NCBI GenBank assembly: GCA_030789695.1
Contig: CM061132.1
Span: 157,524,817-157,588,816, forward strand
Source: Scilla litardierei
Taxonomy: Eukaryota > Streptophyta > Magnoliopsida > Asparagales > Asparagaceae
Length of the DNA: 64,000 nt
Direction of reading: 5' to 3'
Numbering within the stretch: position 1 is the stretch's first letter; every line of letters starts with the position of its first letter. A model generated the notes under the pieces. It made no database searches. It was given only the letters and a program-made list of their open reading frames with translations, and was not told the DNA's origin. The position numbers were made by a program, and so were the translations under genes. Shown piece by piece: positions 12,982 to 27,900 of this stretch.

Positions 12982-15900
12982 TTAGAGAGGAGGGGATGAG
13001 AGAGGAAACGAGACAGGGAGGCTGAATGGGGAAGAGTGGCTATACCTAATAGGCTGAAAAATTGATAAAGAGGTTGTCGTAGCTCGATGGATGCAAGTGA
13101 AACCTGGGCAAGGCCATTGGAATTTAAAGCCAGTGGAAGATTGGGTGATAATTTAAATGGTCAGATATGTGAGCATCATTTATATTGATACCGTCTAACA
13201 TCATATTATTTGATACGAATTATATATTGGATGATTTTATTACCTCTGCTTCACAAAGGAGAATTTAAAGCCAGAGTAAGTTTAGGTTATAATTTAAATG
13301 GTCAGCTATGTTAGCATCATTTATATTGAAATCGTCTAACATCATATTATTTGATACAAATTGTATATTGGACAATTTTAATACCTCTGCTTCACAAAGG
13401 AGAATAATGACGGTGGTAGACTCTGCTGCGAGAGGTGAACATTCAACAACACATGTCAAGGGGTGATTAATCTGACGACCTAGGTAGATTAACTTAGATA
13501 GGTGGTTTTTATGCGGATTGAGAAGGTCCAACGGTTGAACCGTATGTTTTTTGATGTTTTGTTTGCAGTGGTGATTACGAATTCTGCGAATGCAATTGCA
13601 TGAAGCAGTTATTTGAAGATCGATGTAGAATGGATGTTGATTAATAAGATCAGATAAGGTTAGGTTGATCGGAAGGTCGATGGTGCCATTGATGATGTGG
13701 ATGAGGTGTAAGGACGCAACATCATGTTTGATGGATGATGGTTTGTGATGGGCTCATCACGTACTCTAGGCGGCTCACCAAGGGGACATCCGGCTCAACC
13801 AAGTGATCCAGGGGCGTGCTCGCGTCTTTTAATTTAATATTTTATTATTAAAAGGGCACAAACTTGTAATTTGCTATTTGGGAAAAGGGGGGTTAATAGG
13901 GGGTGCGGCGGCCGGCCCTAATCATGTTTTTGGATTTGATATTTTGTGTGACTTTATATAGACGAGTGCGGACGTCCTCTTAACGACGTCTTGGAAGGGT
14001 GGTTGCCCCTTATAATCGTAGCCAATTTATCTTTTTCTTCGAGTTTTATCAATAAAGTTCAGATTTTACCTTCGGATATATCATTTTGGTATTAGAGCGA
14101 CTACGATCCATGGCGGCGTCAACAAGGAGCAAGGATCGAAGTAAGGCGGAGGAGAAAAATCATGCGGAGATCGAGGAGGTGAAGAAAACCGCGGCGGGGA
14201 ATAGCGAGTCGATCGTTAAATTGACGATGGCGGTGGATCGACTCGCCGCCAAACAAGATCGGGCAGAGGAAGCCCTTGCTTAGATCGTCTTCCACTTATG
14301 GCTCTCAACGGAAAATTGGGGATCGACGGCGCAAACCCTAATTCTTCAAAAAAGGTCTCACCTTTGAAGAAGGGAAAGGAAAAGATGGAATCTTTTGACA
14401 ATGGGTTGCTTTCGGATGCCGACGAGTACTTGAAAGAAGGGGAGGAGGAACCATGGAGGATCGAAGAGATCGGAAAACAAAGACGGAGCATCGAAGGAGG
14501 CTGGTCACCCCCCATCTCAACCCTAGGGGGCGGTCGACAGCAACTGAGGGCGAGGATCACTGCCCCGCCCTCGAGGGTGGCCGACAGGGCCGGTCGAACC
14601 CTGCAGGCCTTCGGCAGGGTCGGCTGCCCCTGCAGGGCCTGTTGGAGGCCGGACAGGCCTGGGCGCACCCCTGGCAGCCGCCAAGGGTGACTTCGGAGCA
14701 TGCCGCGCGCGCGAGTCGCAGATTTGGACTTCATGGGGCTCCGCCGCATCGCCAAGGGCATGAGGATCAGTTTCGGGGTCGTCATGAGTTTTCGGGACAC
14801 GGGTAGGCTGGAGACTACTACTACAACGACGAATGAGGGGGGAGGAACCATTATGATGAAGGTGGAGGAGCGCAAGGAGGTGACTTTGGTGCTGGGGGAG
14901 GATGTGAAGATTATGGGGGACATCCAGGAGGGTTGCGAGGGGACTACAGAGCCCGCGGAGGAGGGCCACATGGAAGATATGAGACACATAATGAGAGATG
15001 GCAGCATTATCATCAGTACATGCGCACAAAAGGGAGACCAGACCAGGGGCATTTTGGGGGTGATGGCATAGTAAGGAAGCTGAAAATGCCCGTGTTTGAT
15101 GGAGAGGATCCGTATGCGTGGCTTTTTAGGGCTGAGAGATATTTCACTGCTTATCACATGACGAAGGCTCAGAAGATGGAGGCAATGGCCATTTGTATGG
15201 AGGGGAGAGACATGGGGTGGTATCAGTGGAAGGAGAGGAGACAACACTTTCGCAGTTGGGAGGAGCTTAATGATCTCATTTTGGAGAAGTTTCGGGATCC
15301 TCACCTGGAAAACCTTCACGAGCAGTAATTTGCCCCCAGGCAGGAGGGACCGGTGAGGGACTACATTGATAAGTTTGAGACCTTGTCTGGGAGAGTGCAT
15401 GAAGTTACTGAAGAGTCGCTAGAGGGCACATTCATGATGGGGCTGAAGCTCAGTCTTCGCGCCGGGGTTCGGCCACACAAGCCCAGGGGGCTGTCGGAGG
15501 TCACAGAGATGGCACAGATGGTCGAGGATGCTCAGACTGAGGAGAGGAGAGTTAGGAGCGGGTATGGTGGTCAGGCGCAGCACATGTACTCAGTTGTACC
15601 GGGAGGGTTGAAGGCGACCACGGGAGCAGACCAAGCAGGCAAGGAGAATGTCGGGGAGAGGAGCAGCGCACCACCAGCAGGAGGGCAGTTCAGGAGGATG
15701 TCTGATGTGGAGATGAAGGAGAAGTGTCAGAAGGGAATCTGCTTTAGGTGTGACGAGTGGTTTACGCCAGGCCACCGATGCGCAGGGCGCAAGTTGCATG
15801 TACTGCTGTTGAAGGACGAAGAGGATGATGCGGAGGTTGAGGATGAGGCCATTGAGGAGGACATAAAGGACAGTCAGTTGGAGGTGGCAGAGGCCTCCCT

Positions 15901-18900
15901 TAACTCTGTTGTAGGGTTCACCCCGAACCATACCATGGAGTTGAGGGGACAGATTGGTGTTTAGGAGGTGACAGTTCTCATCGACAGTGGGGCGACCCAC
16001 AATTTCATCTACAGTTGGGTAGTAGAGCAGATGGGACTGCAACTGATCGACAGTAGCAGTTTTAGTGTAATGATGGGCACAGGAAAGAAGGAGAGCAGCA
16101 TGGGCTTATGTCGGGGACTGGTACTGACAGTGCATGGGATACAGATAGTGGCAGATTTCGGGCTTATGTCGGGGACTGATACTGGCAGTGCATGGGATAC
16201 AGATAGTGGTAGATTTCTTACTATTGGAGTTGGGCAGCACGAATATCATTCTGGGCATGATATGGCTGCAGACGCTGGGAGAGATGAAGGTGAATTGGAA
16301 ACTTCTCAGGATGAAGTTTCAGGAGGACGGAAGAGCAGTGACGCTACATGGGGACCCTAGTTTGTGCAGAATGCTGGTTTCCATGAAAACCATAGTACGG
16401 ACCATCCAGGCAGAGGGGGTGGACATTTGATAGAGTTACAGATGTCGCGAGAGGGGGGTGTTGACGTGGAGGAGCAGCCAGTCCCACGAGAGGTGCAGTT
16501 GATGCTGGAGCAGTGTGGAGATATTTTTCAGGAGCCACGAAGACTTCCTCCCCCTAGGGACCACGAGCACGCCATTGTGTTACGAGAGGGCGTGGCCCCC
16601 GTCATTGTCAGGTCCTATCGCTACCCCAGATACAGAAGGATGTGATAGAGAGGATGGTGACCGAGATGGTCCATGCTGGCGTGATCCAGCCTAGCGTTAG
16701 CCCTTTTTCCAGTCCGATATTATTGGTGAAAAAGGATGGGAGCTGGCGCTTTTGTGTAGATTACAGAGCTCTCAACAAGGAAACTGATCAGACAAGTTTC
16801 TCATACCGGTGATCGACAGCTTCTCGATGAACTACATGGGTCAGCCATATTCTCGAAGATAGATCTTAAATCAGGCTACCATCAGATCCGAATGAGGAGG
16901 GAGGATGTGTCGAAGACGACATTCAGGACGCATGAATGCCACTATGAGTTCTTAGTCATGCCTTTCGGTTTGACTAACGCCCCAGCTACATTCCAAGCAT
17001 TAATGAATAATGTATTCTGCCCCTATCTGAGGAGATTCGTGCTGGTGTTTTTGACGATATTTTGGTGTACAGTCGCATGGTGGAGGAGCATTTGGATCAC
17101 TTGCAGGTGGTGTTTCAGGAGTTGCAGTATCACCAGCTATATGTGAATCAGAAGAAATGTTTGTTCGGATAGACACAGGTGGAGTACTTGGGCCACACAG
17201 TTTCTTCAGAGGGGGTAGCGGCAGATCGGGTGAAGATTGCGGCAATGCTAGACTGGCCGCGTCCATCCACTCGCAGGGGGCTGAGAGGGTTCCTGGCCTC
17301 ACATGTTACTACAGGCGTTTCGTAGAGGGGTATGGAACGATCGCATGGCCACTCACGGAGTTGTTGAAGAAGGAAGTTTGTGTGGGGCGATGAGGCGACG
17401 CGTGCTTTTGAGGCCTTGAAGAAGGCTATGACGATCGTACCGATATTGGCATTACCGGACTTCTCGAGGCCGTTTGTGGTGTAGGCTGATGCCTCGGGGC
17501 ATTGACCGGGAGCAGTACTGATGCAAGATCAACGTCCTATTGCGTACTACAGCCAGGTGTTGACAGCAAGGGCTCGGTTGAAATCAGTATATGAGCAGGA
17601 GCTGATGGCGATAGTTTTGGCAATAATGAAGTGGATGCCATACTTGCTGGGGAGGAGCTTTCTGGTGTGCACAAATCAGAGGAGCCTCAAGTACTTATTG
17701 GAGCAGCGCATGGTGGCAGAGGAGCACCAAAAATGACTGCAGAAATTGATGGGGTTCCGGTTCGTGATAGAGTACCGCCCAGGGTTGGAGAATAAGACAG
17801 CCGACGCACTGTTCAGGAGAGATGAGGATGTTCAGCTGGCAGCTATTTCAGTATCGGTACTTCACGACTGGGAGCCACTCCAGGGGGAGGTGGAGGGAGA
17901 CCAAGAGCTGACATGCATTAGAGCGACACTTTTACATGGGTCTGCAGATTACCCTGACTATTCCTTACAGGAGGGGAGATTGGTGTATTGGGGGCGCCTG
18001 GTGATACTGAGGACTTCTGCGCACATTCCTGCCATATTACAAGAGTTTCATTGCAGTGATGTGGGCGGACACTCTGGGATACTGAATACATACCAGAGAT
18101 TGGCTAGGGAGGTGCATTGGTGAGGGATGAAGGACGTTGCCAAGATGGTAGCAGAGTGTGACGTGTGCCAGCGTCACAAGTACATGGCGATATCCCCAGG
18201 GGGTTTACTGCAGCCCCTATCCTTGCCAGAGCGAGTCTGGGAGGACTTATCCATAGATTTTATTGATGGGCTGCCCAAGTCGCGTTTATTCACGACGATA
18301 TTTGTTGTAGTGGACCGCCTCAGCAAATATGCACACTTCATACCTCTCAGGCACCCGTACAACACGGTTTCAGTGGCGGATGTATTCTTATGGGAGGTGA
18401 TCCGTTTACATGGACCCCCAAAGTCCATTGTCTCTGACAGGGACAAGGTCTTTCTGAGCTGATTCGGGCATGAGCTTTTCAGGTTGCAGAGTACAGTTCT
18501 GAGACGGAGTACCGCCAACCATCCCGGATCGACGGCCAGACAGAGGTCGTCAACAGGAGCACGGAGTTCTATTTGCGGTGATTTATCTCAGAGAGCCATA
18601 AGGAGTGGACATGTTGGCTGCCGTGGGCAGAAATTGGTATAATACTTCTTATCACACAGCGGCTCAGACGACGCCTTTCCGGATTTTATATGGTAGGGAT
18701 CCCCTACCTGCTGCACTACGGATATGAGACGACCCAGGTGTCAGATGTGGAGCAGTATTTGGCTGAGAGGGACCGGATTTTGGAGGAGCTGAAGCTCCAT
18801 TTGGATCGGGTTCAGCAGGTCATGAAGGCGCGGGCTGACTTACACCGCCAAGATGTCCAGTTCAAGGTAGGAGACATGGTCTATTTGAAACTGCGTTCTT

Positions 18901-21900
18901 ACAGGCGGAGGTCCCTAGCTCATCGGAGAAATAAGAAGCTGTCTCCCAGGTATTTCGGCCCTTTTGAGGTGGAGGCCAAGGTGGGGCCCGTGGCTTATCG
19001 ATTGAAGTTGTCCCAGGATCGATCATCTACCCTATATTTCACGTATCACAGCTGCGGCAGGCGATTGGTGACCATACTCCCTCTCCTTCACTTCCGGAGA
19101 CACTGACAGAGGACATGGAGGTCTTATTGGAGCCTGAAAAGTAGAAGGGGGTTCGCAAGGGAGGAATAGGGGTGCAGGAAGTATTGGTTCGTTGGAGGGG
19201 CTTGCCAAAGCATGAAAGCACATGGGAGTTGGTGAGCGTCATGAAGTAGCAGTTTCCAGACTTGCACTTTGAGGACAAGGAGGCTCTTTTGGGGGGAGTA
19301 GTGATGGGCTCATCATGTACTCTAGGCGGCGAACCAAGGGGACATCTGGCTCAACCAAGTGATCCAGGGGCGTGCTTGCACCTTTTACTTTAATTCCTTT
19401 ATTTTATTATTAAAAGGTGTAAACTTGTAATTTGCTATTTGAGAAAAGGGGGGGTTAATAGGGGGTGCGGCGGTCGGCCCTAATCATGTTTTTGAATTTG
19501 ATATTTTGTGTGACTTTAGAGAGACGAGTGCGGACGTCCTCCTAACTGTGTCTTGGGAGGGTGGTTGCCCCTTATAATCGTAGCCAATTTTTCTTTTTCT
19601 TCGAGTTTTATCAATAAAGTTCAGATTTTACCTTCGGATCTATCAGTTTGCTACCAGGAATAGTGTGGCCAACTTATGGTGTTGTATATTCATCGTGGTG
19701 GTTTTTAGAGACACTCATGGTGTTTATATCAAGGTGGCATTATGTGTGTGTGCATGAAATGATCATCAAGTCCAATGTGAGATGTATGCACTAATTATGT
19801 GTGTTCGAAGATTTTGATTTTTTGACAATGCTAGAGCATGGTGTACTAGTCATAATGTTGGATTAGGACTTAAGCAACCATGCATGCTCAGGTTAGAGAT
19901 GATGTTTGTATGTGATGTTTCTTGGAGGATGGTGCATATGTGGATTTGTTTACGAAGCGTGATGGTTAGAGCAATGGAGTATCTTCATGTTGTTTGGATC
20001 TCTATATACAAGCCAAGATATAGATTGTCGGGGTTGTATCGTGCATCTTATTGAGCATCAAAGGGACTTTCTGTCTGGTGGTAGCCAATGGACTAGCATG
20101 TTCATTTTATGGTTAACGAATTTAGAGAGAAGAAAGGACATGGAGAGTTAGTATAGTTTTCTTCTCCATAGAATCTATTATTTATAGTATTATATTGGTA
20201 GTTTAGTATAAAATCACTTAACCAATTTTACATAAAATACCCTAACATAAATTACATCTCAACACTCCACCTCAAGCTTAAGCATCTATGTCATTCGTAC
20301 ACATCATATCACAAATGTATTCCACCCTCTTTCCTCGCGGCTTGGTAAGCATATCTGTCAACTAATTTACTGATTTAAAATGTTATCACCTTGTCTCCTT
20401 ATTTTCTTACAATGTGACAATTGATTTTGATATATTTAGTCTTCTCATGCAAGACTGCATTGTTATCAATGTATGTATCAACCATGTTATTGTGATACGG
20501 CCGTATATATGTATATGTCATGAATCCTTACATGAAAAACAACTGTTGTATCCATAACAACTCACAAGAGGTGTTAGTCGCGCTCTGTACTTTGATTTTA
20601 TATTGGATCGAGAATCGCGGTTGTTTCTTGTATTTTCCAAGATACCAAATTATCTCTCATAAAAATAGTAGTTAGTCATCGATCACGGATCAAATGGTGA
20701 ACTGGTCTAATCTAAATTTAAGAAGGCCACAACCAAAGTTGTCATATCGTATATCGTATCATAAATCGTTTTGATTCCATATCATATCATATATTGTTAG
20801 GGTTGAGCATTGGTCACTTCGGTTTTTTGATAAATTTGTCAAAACCAAAACTGAACCGAGGGAATGAAAAAATTGATCGAACCGGTCGATTTTATTGTGC
20901 CAGACTGAACCGAACGATTTGGTTTGGTCTTTCAGAGTTGGCATGGTAGTGATAAATTTTACTTTCTGGTCTCTGCAATGCAATGTCTAGGCATTGGTCG
21001 ACTAATATTTGGATCCTTGCATATTTCAGTTTGGTTCTGTTTGGTTCGGTTTGCTCAACCAAATCGAAAATCAAACTGAAACCGAAACTATTCTGTTCGA
21101 AACCGAACCGAACCGGCCGTTTTAGTGAAAAAAACCAAACCGATATGTTTGGTTCGGTCCGATTTTTCAGTTGGGTCGGGTTTTCGGTATTTCGTGCTCA
21201 CCCCTCTTCATTGTATCGTATACCAATTAAAAATATTAAGCACATCATTCAAATAACTAAATATATCAAAAAAATCAATCAAGAAATTGAAGCATATGAT
21301 AAGTTATGGACAATGAGATATGCTAACGTGCATAAACCTTTTCAGTAAAATAAACAATTACACACATAATTTCATAAACATTATAAAAGATAAGCCAATT
21401 ATGTCACAAATCATAATATCAAATATAAACATAAGGTATACCATTACATAACAAAATATCACTATCATAGTCTCATCGATCACTCGTCCTGGATTAATCC
21501 ATCACACTCAGACCGATCACCGTCATTTTCTTCATCATCCATGTTTTCTTCCTCCTGGTCATCTTCTTCACTCCACAAACTCTTCCTCTTCCTTATTCAC
21601 TTCCTTATTCACTGCAATTTTCTTTCCTTTTCTTGATTCTTGATACATCCAAATTTTGAGGTCAACTAGAGTTAAGGAAGATACTATACAACACAATATA
21701 AACATATCTAGTTAAGGAAGATACTATACAACACAATATAAACATAAACTTATAAGTTTAGAATTGAAGAAAATTTTCTAATGTTATATACATCTCTCTC
21801 TCCTTTTGAACATCATAACATTCTTGCATATCCATCGAAGTAGTGTTTTGCAGGGGACAAAACTTCTTTGTCCGTCATCCACTTATCATCAGATTCCATA

Positions 21901-24900
21901 TTTGATAAACAAATCAGATCATACGGATCTACTTTCTCTTTTTTCTTCTTTTACCTCAACTCCAATTGAATATTATATTTCACAAAAACTAAGGTAATAA
22001 AATCTATTCATTCTCTTGAATTAGACAAATTCAAAAAGGCTCCAATTCCTCTTACAATCTGTGACACTACATGTAAGTCTCAAGACACAGATTGCAATGC
22101 TTTGAAGCTCTTTGCATTCTTCTCTATAGCTCTCCCATTATAAAGCTACTAAAACAAAGAAAAGACATGAATTTTAAATAATAGTTTCTATCTTCTTCAC
22201 TTCCTTTTTCAAATATGCGACTCTTAACTCATGATATGAAGGATGCTTTATGCTTTTTTTCGTAGGCAACAACCGACTCAATCATCTTTGCAAACAACAG
22301 ACTTTTCACCAAATTAAATGAAAATCTGTTCCCGTATCAAAACCATGCAATGTTCTTGCATATCGCGTTTAAGTCCTTTACGATGTCATTGATTATCTTT
22401 TGCCTTATTTTACCATCATTCGCTGCTCCTCTAGTCACAAAGGAATCAATGGTTCATTTGCTTATATTTACCCTCCTACGCCAACTCATTTCAACTTCTT
22501 AGAAGCACTAATAACCATCTTCATGTTTCTTCTTTAATATCTCAAAAAAACAATTTTTGAACTTTATTTGGACATTGTGAATATGCGCGGTATCCTTGTG
22601 TGTTTCAGCCCATTGAGCTATCTTCTTATCAAGCCATCCCATAATTCCACCATATAATACATGCACTTCAAAAATGATTTGTTTTTTGTTTTTATTTGAA
22701 GACAATATTCTCTTACTGGATCAACTTTTGTAGATATTTTCTTGTCCGTTCTTTCCATTTTAAAGGCTTCAAATTGACAATTGAAACAAGAAAAAAATTA
22801 ACAAGCATATAATCAATAAATAACAACTATTAAATACCAACAAAAAACCAATCAATGTTCATCAAGTACCAAGATGTCAAATTAAATATGTTTACAGATT
22901 CAACAATATTAGACTAGTCTATTCAATAACCTAAATTAATTAATTAATAACTCAAATTCAACAAAATCAAACAAAAATCATTAGTTAAATTAATTAGTAT
23001 AGTTAAATTAAACATAATTGATTATACTAGTTAAATTAAATAAAATTAAACAAAAAATAAACAAAAGTCCCTAAAAACAACTTACCCTTCACTGTAGCAG
23101 TGTCAAGAAGAGAGGTTGCAGAGGAGAGAAGCAACGTTGAAGGTGCCACCATTGGACCATCTTTTGGAACAGATCAAAACAATGTCGATGCAGTGGCGCG
23201 TCATCATCATCGAGATCCAGTCTTCGTTGTAGTCATCTTCAGTCGCTGTTATCGGGTCCATGTTGTCTTCATATATGCATTGTCCTAGAGGCTACGTCGT
23301 CGTCAACAGCAACCAAAGTTATCATTGATGACAAGATGAAGCTCAAATCTAAAACATTGAGGCTTTGTTTTTGTTGTAGATTCATCAGGCACTGGCTATC
23401 ATTGGGTCCTCATTGTCATCATCGTGGCATCCTTGTCAAGGTTACGCCATCGTCAGCAGCAAACAAAGTCGACGATGATGATCGAAGCTTAAATTAGAAT
23501 TTAAGGCTGAAATCAAATGAAAATTGGGAAATGTTAGCCTTTTAAATTAACCGGGTCAGATTTTAACCTTAAAAAACCTGCTCACATACTCCTAAACCCA
23601 AATTAAAAATGAAATCTCATAGCAGATAAGGTAATACGAATATCATCCGATATGAATTCCATATCAGATGATGTTCATAGCTGTGCCGATTTGTATCGAA
23701 TCGGATCTATATCATATCATCTCGTGTGATATGAATCGTATATCATATGTGATTGATAATTATGTCCGCAACTTTACAATGTCCACAATTAAAATATAGA
23801 AGACACTTGCATGTTGCATTCTTCCAAGTATACTAAGACTTGTACCGCACCATTTCAATATAGTCGTTGGATTAGACATGAACTGATTCACTTACTAACT
23901 GAAAAAGAAATATTCGGATGTATTATAATAAGGTAGTTTAACTTTCCATCAATCTTCTGTATCACATTGGATCATGCAGTGGCTCTTCTAATCCGAAATA
24001 AATCTAAAGTTTGGATTAATATGTAAGATGATTTGCTTACATCCTGACATCTTTGTCGCTGATAATATATTCAAAACATACTTATACTGGGATAAATAGA
24101 TGGCCTTCGAGCTTGCCACCTTGATTATCTTAAGGAAGTATCTGAAAGGCCACAATTATTCGTCTGAAACTCATGAATAAATTGCCAAAAGCATCATCTC
24201 CAGTGATTGATAATATCATCTACATATATCATCAAAAGGATCAGTTTTCCTTGATGAGTCCGATGGAAGACTAAGTGATCATTTCAATATCATTTAAGGC
24301 CAAATCTCCACATGGAATTTGTAAACCACCTAAGTCAAACCTGTAGTGATTGCTTTAGACCATTTAATAATTACAGACTTTTCCTCACTCTGAGTAACAA
24401 AGTCTGGCGATTGCTTCATATATATTTCTTTGAGAATATCGTTAAGGAACGTATTCTTTAAATCAAATGGATGTAGAGGCTAGTAATGAGTGTCAGTTAG
24501 GGAAATGAACAAATGCCGACGTCATCTTTGTAACCAGAAAGAGCATTTCTTGTTAGTCTATGACATAGGTCTGTGGATAATCCTTAGTAGTTAGTAACGA
24601 GCTCGATTTTCAATCAAGCGCGAGAGCAAACCGGATTCAATTTCACAGAATAAACCAATTTGCAACCACCTTGTCTAATGGAGTTGGTACAAGGTCCCTA
24701 GTTTCATTAAGTTCAAATGCATTCATTGCTTTAAACATTATGACGTGTTAACTTGAATGTGATAATGCTTTGGAAATAGATTGGTAGTTTGGTGAGGATC
24801 AATAGAAGAGAGAAAAACCACACGACTGAGAAAGATGGGCATAAGATATATTGTAAAGAGTATGAGTTGTGCAAGAACAAGTAGATTTTCTATTGCAAAT

Positions 24901-27900
24901 CAGAATATCTGACTCAAAAACTCACCTTCACGTGTAAAGATTATAGATAGAGGTCTGAGAAAGAGGATGTCACATGATCTTCAAGTAAGGAGAAAGAGCA
25001 TTGGGAGTTGAGATGAGATTTGAAAGCCGAGTTTTTGGTCATTTTTTGCTATTGGTACACCTGCGTAATCACAAATTTCATTGTTGGCAACAAATATATA
25101 AAATGCTTATCATCAAATATCAATACCTAATGATTGGTCATTGTCTTTGATTTGATGAAATACGATTAGGACTTGAAAATTTTAACATTAGTAAACACAA
25201 GATTGTTTTGTTATAGGACAATAACATGGTTAACTTTTTTGTGTTTGTGTGTACCCTAAAACACACATTTTAAGAAACAAAGATCATGTTTGGAATCATC
25301 AGAGACATAGTTATGCACGAAACAAACACGCGGAAATCTTGGGTGACAAAAGGAACATTTTTAACTCGGAAAATGCCATGTGATAAGGAATTTCACCATT
25401 AATCACACTAAAGGACATACAATTTAATAAGATAATAAGAAGTTAAAAAGCATCAATTATGTAATCTCTAAGCAATGTGCATTTTTATTTTTTGCCATCT
25501 TATTTTGTTAGGGTGTGCATACATGAAAAGTACCGAATAATTTAAATTTCTAACATAAAAGATGCAAAAACGATTACCGAAATATTTCTTTGCATTATCA
25601 TATCGTAAAATTTGAATAGAAATGTCAAGCTAATTTTTTATTTTAGCATAAAACTCATAAAAATAGCAATCACTTTAGATCTATTTTTCTTTAAGTAAAC
25701 ACATGTCAATCATCAAAATCCTTATTACATTTGACAAGATTTGTCCTAGGTGGTACCTTTGTCCCATGTGGCAATGTGACATCGCCACATGGGATGCCAC
25801 CTAGGACAAAAATTCCCACATCCCCTCACTTATTTATATGTTTGCCATTCCCTCGTCCCAAAAAACTCACACCCATCTCAATTATTTACAATTTTGACAT
25901 TCCCTACTCATCCCAAAAAATCACACACCCATCTCAATTATTTACATTTACCATATGGGCTTTTCCACTATAACCCCAAGGTTTTTGCGTTTACCCTTTT
26001 ACCGCCGGACGATGCCGACACATACACCTACAGTTCTCGCTCTTTTTTGTTTGCGCGCATGCACCAAATCCTGTTCATATGGGGTTTTTTCGGTCTTGTG
26101 CGCTGTGTGCATATGTTATTTCTAGTTCATTACAAATAAGATAAAATACATAAATCTAGATATAGTTCGACACAATAAGATCCATTTTCATAATAATGGA
26201 CCAGCTTAAAGGGGCTTTAACGACAATTATTTACTCGTGTTTGGTAAGACACTAGGTGGTGTTTTTCCAATAGACAAGACTTACTTTAAACTAGACAAAT
26301 CATGAAACTAAGGATGTAAAAATTTTAAATTTTGAAGGCCTGGATGACCCAATTTGCTGAACATGATGAAAAGAAAAGTAATATCAGAGAAATCCACTAA
26401 TCTAAGTGATAAAGATCTTCAAACTCATGTATTGTGCCAATCATCATCTTTGTTTCAATTTCTTACAATACATAATGATCGAAAAAGCCAGTTATTGAGT
26501 AGTTTAAAGGTCACATCACCTGAATAACGAAAAACATATTAGATGAAAATTGAGATAGATATAAAATAAATCTTAACAAGAAAGAAATGATATCAACTGA
26601 CTAACGAAAAACATATTAGATGAAAATTTAGATAGATATAAAATAAATCTTAACAAGAAAGAAATGATATTAACAGAACACTCATAACATTAGATGTGGA
26701 GCTAGTTGCTGGTGTTGTCCATCTACAACAGATAGTCAAAAAAAGACAATATACCTGGCTTGCTAATCATGTGATTAGTAGCCCTTGAATCTATCACCTA
26801 AGTCCAAGATCTTGATATGGAAGTGCATACAATTGGATTATCTGATATAGCTAAAGTTGTGTAGTATATGAATGCAGCTGAGCTTCTCAATAAAACATAT
26901 ACTGACTTCATTTATCGTCAGACATCTAAACATTCTTTGACTGGAAAGGGCCTTCTTGTAAAGCTACATATGTAGTGCTCTTCCAAACCATCTTCCTATG
27001 GGTCTTGAAGCTTGGACAAACGAACTTCACATGCTTGTACTCCTTACAATAATGGTAGATCAACCGATTGGTCAATGTACTAGTATATGATATATGTTTG
27101 CCTCTGCCTCTTGAATCAGGTACTCTTTAATCTCTATCGCAAACATTAACACATCCATAATTTTTGCATCCTTATGCACCTTGGTATCCACCTGTGTTGC
27201 TAAAAGTACGATGTGTAGCTAACATCGATTTCTCACCCTGACTCTTTGCCTTAAGATTTTGGCTATTTTTTGAAAAGATTTGTTGCTATGTATGGAAAGT
27301 CTTCAGCAAAGGTAGTGAAATGCTACCACATGATTTAGAGTCTTAGACATACTGCATGCTTCAGACATAGATTTCCTGGAAATGCTAAGGCTACCAGTTG
27401 TTATCTCTACTTGTTTTATCTTTTTCACATCTGTTAGATTGGAAAGATGAAATTTAGCTCCTAATGTAACTTATGAAAGCTCATGTAATTTTGAGAAAAT
27501 GGCTTCTTTCCCTGTTGGTTTTTTTTCAAAATAAATAGGATACATCATATGCTTTGGAAAGATTACTCTTCCTAGAATATAAGGTTTCGAATAACAACCA
27601 AATCTCTTTCACAATTCGGTGCTGAATCATAAGATCTTGAATATCATATTCCATAAAGTCCAGCAATTGATTCTTTATTTGAGTATCATATTGCTTCTAT
27701 TTAGCTACACCCTCAGGTGAAAAGTCATCAGTCAAGTGGCCCTCATTGCATCTACCCTCAAGATGAGATCTTTATCAACCACTTTCACTATTTGTAATTG
27801 ATCTTGTTGAGTTTTCGATTGGTAATCTTTGTTGAAATCTACTCTATAAAGTTATAAACACATGGCTTCACCTCTGACTTTAAGTTTGGCATCTTAGCAC

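Larger units (their letters stand above)
13746..19644 (+). mobile_element. Element B: full-length Ty3/gypsy chromovirus
   Basis: 5,899-bp element flanked by the 5-bp target duplication GTTTG (13741-13745 and 19645-19649). LTRs are 13746-14083 and 19302-19644. The primer-binding site TGGTATTAGAGC is at 14087-14098, one mismatch from the initiator Met tRNA complement. The internal part has gag, protease, reverse transcriptase, RNase H, integrase and a C-terminal chromodomain-like segment. The [15 protein letters not shown] integrase sequence suggests the Reina-like chromovirus group. Many stops and frameshifts show that it is dead. It sits inside the large FANCI intron. Confidence 0.93.

Noticed and set aside
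14216..15400. 394-codon open frame on the minus strand
   Set aside because: It is antisense to the gag region of element B, whose sense strand carries gag motifs. GC-rich gag gives long antisense frames.
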